DNA of 64,000 nt. Source: Labrenzia sp. THAF82 (GTDB lineage Bacteria > Pseudomonadota > Alphaproteobacteria > Rhizobiales > Stappiaceae). Position numbers and translations under genes: made by a program. Below the pieces are notes generated by a model. The model saw only the letters and a program-made list of their open reading frames with translations. It was not told the DNA's origin and made no database searches. The stretch is taken from positions 314,001 to 378,000 of the forward strand of contig NZ_CP045354.1 in NCBI RefSeq assembly GCF_009363435.1. The letters are read 5' to 3'. This document shows positions 10,476-18,676 of the stretch, piece after piece. Every line of letters begins with the position of its first letter. Position 1 is the first letter of the stretch.

Positions 10476-11288
10476 ATGTCTGAATTGATGAAGGGCAAGC
10501 GCGGCCTTGTGATGGGCGTTGCCAACGATCACTCAATTGCCTGGGGGATCGCCAAAGCACTCGCCGATCACGGCGCGGAACTTGCCTTTACCTATCAAGG
10601 CGAGGCGTTCGGGCGAAGGACGAAGCCGCTTGCTGAATCGGTCGGCTCCAACATTTTGCTGCCTTGCGACGTTGAAGATATCGATTCCGTCGATTCCGTC
10701 TTCAACACCTTGAAGGAAGAATGGGGCAGCATCGATTTTCTGGTCCATGCCATTGCCTTTTCCGACAAGACGGAGTTGCGCGGAAAATACGCCGATACGA
10801 CGCGGGACAATTTTACCCGCACGATGTTGATTTCCTGCTTCTCTTTCACGGAAATCGCCAAACGCGCGGCCGCCCTCATGACGGACGGGGGATCCATGAT
10901 CACCCTGACCTATGGCGGGTCGACCAAGGTCATGCCGAACTACAACGTCATGGGCGTTGCCAAAGCTGCTCTGGAATCTTCGGTGCGCTATCTGGCGGTC
11001 GACTATGGTGAACAGGACATTCGCGTAAACGCCATTTCGGCCGGACCGGTCCGGACACTGGCCGGCTCCGGCGTGTCCGATGCCCGTTTGATGTTCAATT
11101 TCCAGAAACGTAACTCGCCCTTGTGCCGGACAGTTTCTCTGGATGAGATCGGCGGCACCGGACTCTACTTGCTGTCGGACCTTTCCGGCGGTGTGACCGG
11201 TGAAGTTCATTTTGTCGACAGCGGCTACAACATCATGTCCATGCCACGTCTTGACGAATTGAAAGCTCAAGAAACCAAGACCGACTGA
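10476..11288 (+). CDS. fabI: Enoyl-ACP reductase FabI (NADH)
   Basis: Last step of each fatty acid elongation round, reducing trans-2-enoyl-ACP. It is a 270-residue short-chain dehydrogenase with GVANDHSIAWGIA as nucleotide site and the FabI-type Tyr-x6-Lys pair at Y156 and K163. Y146 is also present, and the numbering matches E. coli FabI. An AGGAG site lies seven bases before the ATG. It ends the operon, followed within 25 bp by a strong terminator. FabI is the usual triclosan target; residues around the site look ordinary. Confidence 0.97.
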   Translation: MSELMKGKRGLVMGVANDHSIAWGIAKALADHGAELAFTYQGEAFGRRTKPLAESVGSNILLPCDVEDIDSVDSVFNTLKEEWGSIDFLVHAIAFSDKTELRGKYADTTRDNFTRTMLISCFSFTEIAKRAAALMTDGGSMITLTYGGSTKVMPNYNVMGVAKAALESSVRYLAVDYGEQDIRVNAISAGPVRTLAGSGVSDARLMFNFQKRNSPLCRTVSLDEIGGTGLYLLSDLSGGVTGEVHFVDSGYNIMSMPRLDELKAQETKTD

Positions 11289-11310
11289 GTTTCGCTGACA
11301 TCAAACGAAA

Positions 11311-11337
11311 AGGCGGCCGAATGGCCGCCTTTTTTAT
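11311..11337 (+). terminator. Rho-independent terminator after fabI
   Basis: Eight-base arms AGGCGGCC and GGCCGCCT with a GAAT loop, followed directly by a T-rich tail (TTTTTATTT). It closes the fabA-fabB-fabI transcript. Confidence 0.93.
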
Positions 11338-11385
11338 TTAGTCTATGACGTTTTCGGCTCGATTGCTCAACACATGCCGGAGCGA

Positions 11386-11925
11386 TCAATCCTCAATCAG
11401 CTCGTCCGGATAGACACCAAACAGCCGGGTCTGGTCGAGCCAGCCTTCATAGTTCGTGCCATTCACCTTGCACCAGCCGCCAGCACACTGGTCAACGGAT
11501 GTCAGTACAAAGGGCTCGAGCTCGGCGACAATCACGGCATCCGATCGCGACCGGTTGCGAAGCGGTGTACGGTCATTTTTTTCCCAAGGAGTAACCAGGG
11601 CCGTACGACGGCCGGAAAGCAAAGACTTGAACACCCAGCCCTGCTTGCCTTCCCAATCGCGGATCCGGCGCCAGTTTTCAAATTCCTGAATGATCTCGAC
11701 GGGCAAGCCCGATTGCACAAAGGTCCAGGCAACAGCGTGTTCACGCGACGGGCCAAGCCGTACATTCACCCTGTCTGACTTCAGGCTTACAAAGCGTGGA
11801 AGCGGCAATCCCGTCGCCCCGTTGCTCGTGTCCTGGGCCTTTGCGGGCACGGTCGCGACCGACAACCCAGTAAAAAGGATCATCAAGCACACAAAGAGGC
11901 GGGTACCTTTAGTCAAACGAGCCAT
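11386..11925 (-). CDS. Secreted SH3-domain protein
   Basis: A 179-residue protein with a signal peptide (basic MARLTKGTR, hydrophobic core to about residue 22, cleavage after PAKA). Two bacterial SH3-like repeats follow. The first is VNVRLGPSREHAVAWTF...GQGW-like (about residues 50-100), the second has PLRNRSRSDAVIVAEL and GGWCKVNGTNYEGWLDQ (about 120-170). Such domains usually bind peptidoglycan or proteins in the envelope. No enzyme domain is attached. It is convergent with fabI past the terminator and divergent from the hydroxyacid dehydrogenase gene across about 250 bp. Confidence 0.85.
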   Translation of the reverse strand: MARLTKGTRLFVCLMILFTGLSVATVPAKAQDTSNGATGLPLPRFVSLKSDRVNVRLGPSREHAVAWTFVQSGLPVEIIQEFENWRRIRDWEGKQGWVFKSLLSGRRTALVTPWEKNDRTPLRNRSRSDAVIVAELEPFVLTSVDQCAGGWCKVNGTNYEGWLDQTRLFGVYPDELIED

Positions 11926-12172
11926 ATCGTCCGGTTGTCCAATTGTTTTAGATCATTGCTTTGAGGCAAATCTGTACCGAAATTCGCATGCGAAAACCAG
12001 CGGGTCAGATTTGGCCCTAGGGCAATACATGTCGATTGAAACCGATCCCTTGTTTCTGCCGGACCATCTGGTATGGAAAAGGGAGTGGTCTCCTCCGCGT
12101 GCGCACAGCGCAGCGTCAAGGTGAAACCGTTGTGGTTAACAAAGCCTCAACGAAGCGCGAAAGGCAGTTGGT

Positions 12173-13159
12173 ATGGCGAAAAAGAAGCCTGTCGTTGTTG
12201 TGACCCGGAAGCTCCCGGACGTCGTTGAAACGCGGATGCGGGAGCTGTTTGAAACCCGACTTAACGAAAATGACAGGCCTTTTAGTCAGGCAGAGCTCGT
12301 GGAAGCCGTCAGAACTGCGGATGTTCTTGTTCCGACGGTGACGGACCGAATCGATTCGTCGGTTTTGTCGCAGGCAGGCGAGAACCTGAAACTGATCGCC
12401 AACTTCGGCAACGGTGTCGACAATATCGACGTCGTCACCGCAAACAATCGCGGCATCAATGTTACCAACACGCCGGGTGTTCTGACGGAAGACACCGCTG
12501 ACATGACCATGGCACTGATTTTGTCGGTGCCGCGTCGTCTTGCCACAGGCATCAAGGCGATCGAAGGCAGCGACTGGGCCGGTTGGTCACCTACATGGAT
12601 GCTCGGACACAGGATCTGGGGCAAACGGCTCGGAATTATCGGCATGGGTCGTATCGGTCAGGCTGTTGCGCGCCGCGCCAAAGCATTCGGGATGTCCATT
12701 CATTATCACAACCGCCGCCGCGTTGCCGAAGACATCGAAGAAGAGCTAGAGGCGACCTACTGGGAAAGCCTGGACCAGATGCTGGCACGCATGGACGTGG
12801 TTTCCATCCACTGTCCGCACACGCCGGGCACATTCCACCTTCTGTCGGCGCGTCGTCTGAAACTGCTGAAAAATGATGCTTATGTCGTCAACACCGCACG
12901 GGGCGAAGTCATCGACGAAAACGCTCTTATCCGGTTGCTGGAGGCGGGCGAACTTGCAGGAGCCGGCCTGGATGTGTTCGAGCACGAACCCGCCGTCAAT
13001 CCAAAACTGGTCAAACTCGAAAACGTGGTCCTATTGCCCCATATGGGCTCAGCGACCATTGAAGGCCGGATTGAGATGGGTGAAAAGGTCATCATCAACA
13101 TCAAGACCTTCATGGATGGACATCGACCGCCGGACCGGGTTCTGCCCTCCATGCTTTGA
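12173..13159 (+). CDS. D-2-hydroxyacid dehydrogenase (glyoxylate/hydroxypyruvate reductase type)
   Basis: A 328-residue D-isomer-specific 2-hydroxyacid dehydrogenase. The Rossmann loop is GIIGMGRIGQAVARRA. The catalytic set is Arg in NTARGEVID, Glu in LDVFEHEP and His in LLPHMGSAT. The second beta strand ends in HYHNRRRV, where arginines usually favour NADPH over NADH. Closest in appearance to GyaR/GhrB-type glyoxylate reductases or D-glycerate dehydrogenases; the exact substrate is not decidable here. A kinase gene follows after 21 bp, which hints at shared expression. Confidence 0.88.
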   Translation: MAKKKPVVVVTRKLPDVVETRMRELFETRLNENDRPFSQAELVEAVRTADVLVPTVTDRIDSSVLSQAGENLKLIANFGNGVDNIDVVTANNRGINVTNTPGVLTEDTADMTMALILSVPRRLATGIKAIEGSDWAGWSPTWMLGHRIWGKRLGIIGMGRIGQAVARRAKAFGMSIHYHNRRRVAEDIEEELEATYWESLDQMLARMDVVSIHCPHTPGTFHLLSARRLKLLKNDAYVVNTARGEVIDENALIRLLEAGELAGAGLDVFEHEPAVNPKLVKLENVVLLPHMGSATIEGRIEMGEKVIINIKTFMDGHRPPDRVLPSML

Positions 13160-13180
13160 GCCATTAGCAAAGGCTGGATT

Positions 13181-14062
13181 TTGCCGCTATCAGGGCCTGA
13201 GTTTCAGATCCCCAAATCGCTTCTTTGGTTGAACCGACGCGAAGACGGTCGCGATTGGCTGCGTTCGCTTCCCGATCTTTTGGAGGCAGCACAAAGCAGT
13301 TTCAATCTGGATCTATCCGGGCCGCCATTTTCCGGGGGCAACGTTTCCTACGTGTTGCCCGCGAAAAAGGACGGCGTAGATGCTGTTCTGAAAATCGCAT
13401 TCATCGACCGGGAATCCCGCCATGAAGCCGATGCGCTGAAGCTTTGGAACGGCAATGGAGCGGTGAAGCTGCTGGCGCATGACGCAGAGCTCGGTGCTTT
13501 GTTGTTGGAGCGGTGCCGACCAGGCGACCTTCTTGCCGAAGCGTCCGGCATCGACCAGATGGAGGTGCTGACTGGATTGCTTCAAAAGCTCCTTGTTCCG
13601 GCAAATACCCCTTTTTCGTCGCTTGCCAGCGAAGCTGAAATCTGGGCCGCGACGATGCACCCTGACTGGATCAGGGCTGGAAAACCCTGTGAACAGCGCC
13701 TCGTCGATGTCGCAGCCGAAGCTCTAAAATCACTCGCTCAGGATCAAACCGAAAAGGTTCTGCTTCATCAGGACCTGCACGGACACAACATTCTTTCAGC
13801 TGACCGAGACGCCTGGCTGGCAATCGATCCAAAACCCTTAAGCGGTGACCCGGCGTTTTGCCTTAGCCCGATCGTGCGAAGCTCCGAGTTTGGCCACACC
13901 AAAAGGGCAGCGCTTTATCGTCTGGACCGGTTATCTGCGGATCTCGGTCTGGATCGCGAGCGTGCGCGTTATTGGACCATCGGCCAGACAATGGCGTGGG
14001 CTTTCAGCAGTGACCAAGCCTACAAGCATTTCGATACGGCACGATGGCTGCTGGGATCTTGA
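13181..14062 (+). CDS. APH(6)/hydroxyurea-type small-molecule kinase family protein
   Basis: A 293-residue kinase of the aminoglycoside 6-phosphotransferase/hydroxyurea-resistance superfamily. It shows GGNVSYVLPAKKDG (nucleotide loop), VLKIAFIDRESRHEADAL with the ATP lysine, and LHQDLHGHNILS with the catalytic Asp, then LAIDPKPLSGDPAF with the metal Asp. The family includes streptomycin kinases, but most chromosomal members have unknown natural substrates, so no resistance role is claimed. The start is a TTG with a weak AAAGG upstream. It lies 21 bp after the hydroxyacid dehydrogenase. Confidence 0.78.
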   Translation: MPLSGPEFQIPKSLLWLNRREDGRDWLRSLPDLLEAAQSSFNLDLSGPPFSGGNVSYVLPAKKDGVDAVLKIAFIDRESRHEADALKLWNGNGAVKLLAHDAELGALLLERCRPGDLLAEASGIDQMEVLTGLLQKLLVPANTPFSSLASEAEIWAATMHPDWIRAGKPCEQRLVDVAAEALKSLAQDQTEKVLLHQDLHGHNILSADRDAWLAIDPKPLSGDPAFCLSPIVRSSEFGHTKRAALYRLDRLSADLGLDRERARYWTIGQTMAWAFSSDQAYKHFDTARWLLGS

Positions 14063-14146
14063 TTTAGAAGCCCTCTTTACAGCTCAATCCGCCGGCGTCT
14101 CTGGAAACGGATTTCGGCCGAGAAGACCCGTTGCGGCAGAATCAGA

Positions 14147-14860
14147 CTAGCTACTGTACTTCCGCCAGATTGCATCGTCACCCATACCCTGGACGAAATT
14201 CTTGTGGGCTTGGTGTTCGCTGTCGCCCAGGAAGGACCCGAGCGGCGCCGGCCTCGGCCTGGCGTTGAAGCTTCCAAGTTCACCAATTTCGAGCGAAGTT
14301 CCACTTGAAGCGGTTGTCTCTTCCTCCGGCATCAGGCCGAGGGCCGTCTGACGTCCACCAATCAACTCGAGATAGACTTCAGCGAGAATTTCCGCATCGA
14401 GCAATGCACCGTGCTTCACGCGTTTCGAGTTGTCGATACCATAACGGGAGCAGAGCGCATCAAGAGAATTCGGTCCCGACGGATGCTTGCGCCTCGCAAT
14501 TTCAAGCGTATCGATCACCTGCGTATTTGGAATAGATTTTCTGCCGACCTGTGCCAACTCATGATTGATGAAACCCATATCGAAGGCAGCGTTGTGAATG
14601 ACCAGTGTCGCATCGCCGACAAATTCCAGAAACTCGTCAGCAACCTGTTTGAACAAGGGCTTATCTGAAAGAAATTCCTCGGACAGGCCATGAACTCGAA
14701 AGGCCTCTTCCGGCATGTCCCGTTCAGGGTTGATGTAAACGTGGTAGGAATTTCCTGTCGGGATGTGGTTGATAAGTTCAACCCCGCCAATTTCCACCAG
14801 ACGGTCGCCGCCGCGGGGATTAAGGCCCGTCGTTTCCGTATCGAAGGATATTTCACGCAT
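14147..14860 (-). CDS. dnaQ: DNA polymerase III epsilon subunit (3'-5' proofreading exonuclease)
   Basis: DEDDh exonuclease with motif I FDTETTGL, motif II HNAAFDMGF and motif III HGALLDAEILAEVY, the last holding the His and final Asp. At 237 residues it matches alphaproteobacterial DnaQ; the C-terminal 60 residues would form the alpha-subunit tether. It belongs with the coaE-aroE-maf group on the same strand, but a small secreted-protein gene on the other strand sits between dnaQ and coaE, so dnaQ must have its own promoter near 14861-14920. Confidence 0.95.
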   Translation of the reverse strand: MREISFDTETTGLNPRGGDRLVEIGGVELINHIPTGNSYHVYINPERDMPEEAFRVHGLSEEFLSDKPLFKQVADEFLEFVGDATLVIHNAAFDMGFINHELAQVGRKSIPNTQVIDTLEIARRKHPSGPNSLDALCSRYGIDNSKRVKHGALLDAEILAEVYLELIGGRQTALGLMPEEETTASSGTSLEIGELGSFNARPRPAPLGSFLGDSEHQAHKNFVQGMGDDAIWRKYSS

Positions 14861-15004
14861 TTTTTTAGCCTTTGCCTCTTCGATTCACTGTGCAGGTTGA
14901 CGTTCCGGAGGCAAGGCGAAGGTCGTGTTTTCCACGGTGTTCAATCTCTGGAACAATCCCCGGTCAGAATTCGCGCAGAAAGTAGCGACCGAAAGGAAAT
15001 CAAA

Positions 15005-15364
15005 ATGGCGATTAGCCGCTCCATTGCTGGTTTTATGGTGTCCAGCGTTTTCTGTTCGAGTGTGCTTGCGGGTGGTTGGCAAACCGACAAGGGCCCAGAT
15101 TGCATCTTGATTGACAAACAGCAACAGAAAGCGGGCGAATGCGATTTGAACTATACACCCGGCGAAGGAGCGTCCACCTTCATCTTCGCCTGGGACGACG
15201 GGATGGTCACGGTTCTACGTCTTCAGCAGGACGCAGTAAAACTGAACAATGTCCCGGCCACCCAGATTCGGGAAAACTGGAAAAATTCAGTAGGGTCAGC
15301 GAGTTGCTATAAGACCCTTGGTTCTGAAACTGTGTTCTGCGCTCGAGTTTTGGGATTGTATTGA
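15005..15364 (+). CDS. Small secreted protein with four cysteines, function unknown
   Basis: I do not recognise a family. The ATG at 15005 follows a GAAAGGAA site and gives 119 residues: a signal peptide (MAISRSIAGFMVSSVFCSS, cleavage near VLAGG) and a mature domain of about 97 residues. The mature part has four cysteines (GPDC, GEC, SASC, VFC), enough for two disulfides. An in-frame upstream extension to 14690 would overlap dnaQ and lacks a signal. The gene interrupts the otherwise co-oriented dnaQ and coaE block and stops six bases before the coaE stop, which is convergent. Confidence 0.68.
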   Translation: MAISRSIAGFMVSSVFCSSVLAGGWQTDKGPDCILIDKQQQKAGECDLNYTPGEGASTFIFAWDDGMVTVLRLQQDAVKLNNVPATQIRENWKNSVGSASCYKTLGSETVFCARVLGLY

Positions 15365-15370
15365 CCCGGC

Positions 15371-15958
15371 TTACTGGCACGCCGCCAATGCCCTTAAAAT
15401 TGCTCTGACCTGCCGACGGGCTGGCTCCATGCCCAACCCGGTATCAATCAGGAAATGTGCCCGTCTGCGTTTATCGACATCGGGCATTTGACGTTCGAGA
15501 ATTGTCCTAAACCTGTCTTCGGTCATGTCAGGCCGGGCCAGAACTCGTTGTTTTTGAATTTCCGGACCTGCGGTTACAACAACAGCCAAATCCACGCGGT
15601 CATCGCCTCCCGTTTCAAAAAGGAGGGGAATGTCCATCATGACGATGCGTTGCCGAGCCCTGCGAGCAGCTGCGAGAAAGGCCTCTTCTTCTTCGCGAAC
15701 AAGTGGATGCACGATCGCTTCGAGGCGCTTCATGGCTTCCGGTCTGCCAAGAACGTGCGGCGAGAGCCGCTTCCGGTCGACCTGACCCTCAGCAACCGTT
15801 CCTGGAAACGCAGCTTCGATGAGCGGAGCAGCCCGGCCTGCATAAAGCGCATGAACAGTTGCGTCGGCATCATGAACCGGAACGCCGGAAGCTGCGAACA
15901 TATTCGCAGTCGTTGATTTTCCCATACCGATGGAGCCGGTCAGTCCGATCCTGATCAC
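15371..15958 (-). CDS. coaE: Dephospho-CoA kinase
   Basis: Last step of coenzyme A synthesis, phosphorylating the ribose 3'-OH. The P-loop GLTGSIGMGKST is at residues 5-16, and the family features DADATVHALY and MMDIPLLFETG are present. 195 residues is normal. The start is GTG, overlapping the aroE stop as GTGA, so the two are translationally coupled. It is part of the leftward maf-aroE-coaE block next to the origin. Confidence 0.95.
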   Translation of the reverse strand: MIRIGLTGSIGMGKSTTANMFAASGVPVHDADATVHALYAGRAAPLIEAAFPGTVAEGQVDRKRLSPHVLGRPEAMKRLEAIVHPLVREEEEAFLAAARRARQRIVMMDIPLLFETGGDDRVDLAVVVTAGPEIQKQRVLARPDMTEDRFRTILERQMPDVDKRRRAHFLIDTGLGMEPARRQVRAILRALAACQ

Positions 15959-16803
15959 CCGTTCACTCCGAGGTCTTCAAGAACGATGGTCCGCAGAGCG
16001 TCGTCGACTTCCGGCCGCACCCCGAACCAACGTTCAAAGCCCGGGACGGCCTGATGCAACAGCATGCCCAGTCCGTCGACGGTTGGGTTGCCGCGCTCCG
16101 CAGCTCTTTTCAGGAGGTCGGTTTTCAACGGGACATAAACAATGTCGGTGACAAGCGCCGACTTTGGCAATGGGGTCAGGTCGATTTCAAGCACTGGCTT
16201 ACCTGTCATTCCCAATGACGTTGTGTTAACAAGAACATCTGCTTTTCCAAGCAATTTCCCCAGGCTATTCCAATCATGGGCGATTGTTTTGGAACCAAAC
16301 TCACCGGCAATTGTCCTGGCTTTTTCCAGTGTTCTGTTGACGATATGCACATGTGTGAAATCTCGTGACAAAAGAGCCCAGACTATGGCTCTGGCGGCTC
16401 CGCCAGCTCCCAGAACAACAGCCGATTCACGTGAAACGTCCCATTCAGGTGCCAATTGGTCCAGATTTCCCAGGAACCCCAGCCCATCGGTGTTGGATCC
16501 ACAAAGACGCCCGTTCGCATCGAGCCACAATGTGTTTGCAGCTCCCATCGTTTGAGCCGCTTCATCCAACCAGTCGCAAGCACTGGCTGCGACTTCCTTG
16601 TGCGGCACTGTTACATTTGCTCCAACCAGACCGGAGGCGGCAAAGTCACCGAAGAACGCTTCCGCGGATTCCGGAGCGACGTCGATCCGGTCATAAGAAC
16701 CGGCAAGCCCGTGCTTCTTCAGCCAGTATCCATGAACTAGGGGAGATCGAGAGTGGGCTACAGGATGTCCCGTTACCGCCGATTTTTTGATTTTTTCACT
16801 CAT
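15955..16803 (-). CDS. aroE: Shikimate dehydrogenase (NADP)
   Basis: Reduces 3-dehydroshikimate in aromatic amino acid synthesis. The 282 residues show the substrate serines in HSRSPLVH, the catalytic Lys in NVTVPHKE, the Rossmann loop VLGAGGAARA and the NRTLEKA segment of NADP-preferring enzymes. Both ends overlap neighbours by four bases (ATGA with maf, GTGA with coaE). The coding sequence contains a parS-like palindrome at 16424-16437. Confidence 0.95.
   Translation of the reverse strand: MSEKIKKSAVTGHPVAHSRSPLVHGYWLKKHGLAGSYDRIDVAPESAEAFFGDFAASGLVGANVTVPHKEVAASACDWLDEAAQTMGAANTLWLDANGRLCGSNTDGLGFLGNLDQLAPEWDVSRESAVVLGAGGAARAIVWALLSRDFTHVHIVNRTLEKARTIAGEFGSKTIAHDWNSLGKLLGKADVLVNTTSLGMTGKPVLEIDLTPLPKSALVTDIVYVPLKTDLLKRAAERGNPTVDGLGMLLHQAVPGFERWFGVRPEVDDALRTIVLEDLGVNG
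16424..16437 (+). other. parS-like site 1 (inside aroE)
   Basis: GATTCACGTGAAAC, one base from the palindrome GTTTCACGTGAAAC. The left half-site is the variant one and forms GATTC, a GANTC site. It is the only candidate on the left side of the putative origin and it must be kept within coding constraint. Confidence 0.7.
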
Positions 16804-17393
16804 TTTTCAATAACTTGCAATTCTCTCAACTGCTCAAGAAGCGGCAACAGAGGCAAGCCCAGAATGGTGAAGTAATCACCTTCGATCTTCTCAAACAATT
16901 GCACGCCAAGCCCTTCGAGCTGATAAGCGCCGACACTGGAAAGAACTGCATCGCCTGCGTTCGCAAGATAATGCCCTACAAATGCCGGGCTGAGCGTGCG
17001 CATCGTCAGACGCGCCGTGGACACTCTTCGCCAGATCGCCTCGCCGTTTTTTGACAGGACGACAGCTGAATGAAGTTCATGAGTTTTGCCGGAAAATTCC
17101 AGAAGTTGGCGTCGAGCCGCTTCCATATCATCGGGTTTGGTTCGACGCTGACCTTCAAAAGCCAGGATCTGATCTGCTCCAATCACGAGATCACCGGAAC
17201 GGCGCACACTGACATTTTCCGCTTTGGCCTCTGCGAGAACACTTGCCAAGTCTTCCGGTGGAAATTCGGCTTTTAGCAGGGGCGCTTCAACTGCCCGCTC
17301 ATCGACGTCGGACGGATCAACTTCGATCGTCAGTCCGGCATTTTCCAGAAGCTGTGCGCGGATCCTGCTTCCGCTTGCCAAAACAAGTCCCAT
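16800..17393 (-). CDS. maf: Maf family nucleotide pyrophosphatase
   Basis: House-cleaning enzyme that hydrolyses non-canonical or modified nucleoside triphosphates. The N-terminal LASGSRIRAQLLENAG is the Maf signature. VIGADQILAFEG and FEKIEGDYFTILGLPLLPL complete the family pattern. I use the ATG at 17393 (197 residues) rather than the TTG one codon upstream. It is in an ATGA overlap with aroE and 27 bp from the ppsR-like stop. Confidence 0.93.
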   Translation of the reverse strand: MGLVLASGSRIRAQLLENAGLTIEVDPSDVDERAVEAPLLKAEFPPEDLASVLAEAKAENVSVRRSGDLVIGADQILAFEGQRRTKPDDMEAARRQLLEFSGKTHELHSAVVLSKNGEAIWRRVSTARLTMRTLSPAFVGHYLANAGDAVLSSVGAYQLEGLGVQLFEKIEGDYFTILGLPLLPLLEQLRELQVIEK

Positions 17394-17420
17394 CAATCCC
17401 TCTTGAGTGTTCTGTTCAAT

Positions 17421-18269
17421 TCACACATTTTGCGCATTGGTCTGGTCTGCCTTGAAGTCTCTGAAAAGGCTCAGGATTTCAGCAGCAGTCTCTTCAACGG
17501 ACCGGCGCGTGACATCGATCAGCGGCCAACTCTGCTCGGAGCAGAGTCGCCGCGTCATAGTGATTTCCTGCGAGATTTCTTTCCGATCAACGTAGGTGTC
17601 ATTATAACCTTCTGAATTTAAAGATAAAACTCGATTTCGCCGGATCTGCTGAATACGTTCAGCGGACGCGATCAGCCCCACGATCATCGGTTTTTTCAAT
17701 TTTTTGACATGGTCCGGCAATGGAATTCCAGGAACCAGAGGCACGTTGGCGGCCTTGATGCCTCTATTCGCGAGGTAAATGCATGTAGGAGTTTTGGAGG
17801 TGCGGGAAATTCCGAGCAATACGATATCGGCAGATTCCAGATCGTCCCAAATCTGCCCATCGTCATGCATCATCGTGTAGTTGATGGCCTCCATGCGCTT
17901 GAAATATTCTGCGTCCAGTTCGTGCTGGCCTCCGATCCGATGCGTCTGGGTTACATTCAGATAGGATTGAAACACCGCGAAAACCGGATCGAGAATATTT
18001 ACGAACGGTGCACCGAGTTCACGGCATTTCTGTTCAAGCCGATTGGCGATCTCTTCATCCACCAAAGTGTACAGAACGATGCCCGGGGCCTTTTCGATTT
18101 CGCTGATAACGCGATCCAGCTGCTTCTGCGACCGGACCAGAGGATAGACATGTTCTATTTCCTGGACATTTTCGTATTGCACGGTAGCCGCACGCGCCAC
18201 AGTCATCAGCGTTTCGCCGGTGGAGTCGGACACGAGATGCAGATGGAAGTAGTGTCTCGACTTATTCAC
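17421..18269 (-). CDS. Pyruvate, phosphate dikinase / PEP synthase regulatory protein (DUF299 kinase-pyrophosphorylase)
   Basis: A 282-residue DUF299 protein. HLVSDSTGETL opens the domain, and GISRTSKTPTCIYLANRGIK is the P-loop-like ADP site. Such proteins phosphorylate and dephosphorylate PPDK or PEP synthase at a threonine. It is the left boundary gene of the alphaproteobacterial origin (RP001 position in Caulobacter). The start is a GTG at 18269; no in-frame ATG is close upstream. It reads away from the origin toward maf. Confidence 0.92.
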   Translation of the reverse strand: MNKSRHYFHLHLVSDSTGETLMTVARAATVQYENVQEIEHVYPLVRSQKQLDRVISEIEKAPGIVLYTLVDEEIANRLEQKCRELGAPFVNILDPVFAVFQSYLNVTQTHRIGGQHELDAEYFKRMEAINYTMMHDDGQIWDDLESADIVLLGISRTSKTPTCIYLANRGIKAANVPLVPGIPLPDHVKKLKKPMIVGLIASAERIQQIRRNRVLSLNSEGYNDTYVDRKEISQEITMTRRLCSEQSWPLIDVTRRSVEETAAEILSLFRDFKADQTNAQNV

Positions 18270-18467
18270 GGTGTCATCCCCAGGGCTGTTGATCGATTGG
18301 GAGTCTTTCTTGCTCCCCCGTGCCTAGCATGAAGTTTATGCCCGCTCAGCATGATTTATTAACAATGCTTGATCGTGCGGGAACTGATGCCGAAACGGTT
18401 GTTGATAGAAGTGGATTCACAAAGGCGCTGTGACATATCGACAGATTGTCCACCAGTGCCCAATTTC

Positions 18468-18482
18468 TTAACGAAAGGTAAA
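18468..18482 (+). promoter_or_regulatory. CtrA-like half-perfect site in the putative origin
   Basis: TTAACGAAAGGTAAA fits TTAA-N7-TTAA with one mismatch. In Caulobacter, CtrA binds such sites at the origin to block initiation. A single near-match in AT-rich DNA is weak evidence. Confidence 0.35.
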
Positions 18483-18628
18483 CAAACCGACAAGTGACTG
18501 TAATTATGCAAGTAATCCTGTTATCGACTCCTGGGGAGAGATTCAGCTGCACAGACGGCCTGGTTTTTCCCGGACAGAAATTCATGCGTAAGGATTGTGG
18601 ATAGAAAATGATCCCGGTAATCCACGCA

Positions 18629-18676
18629 CAAACTAAAAAAACAGATTCAAATTAAGAATCTTATTTGATTTGAAAT
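18629..18676. other. AT-rich candidate DNA unwinding element
   Basis: Almost entirely A/T from 18629 to 18676 (A-tract, then ATTAAGAATCTTATTTGATT), adjacent to the two best DnaA boxes and ending just before hemE. It also contains two GANTC sites. The assignment follows from position and composition only. Confidence 0.5.

Noticed and set aside
9665-10525. A 286-codon open frame antisense to fabB
   Set aside because: fabB is complete with all catalytic residues at E. coli-like positions; the antisense product is Cys/His/Arg-rich shadow sequence.
10533-11270. A 245-codon open frame antisense to fabI
   Set aside because: Shadow of a verified enzyme gene; no motif or ribosome site.
13181-14062. 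Reading the APH(6)-like gene as an antibiotic-resistance determinant
   Set aside because: Chromosomal setting beside a metabolic gene and no mobile-element marks; substrate cannot be inferred.
14690-15004. Upstream extension of the small secreted protein
   Set aside because: It overlaps dnaQ and would bury the signal peptide in the middle of the protein.
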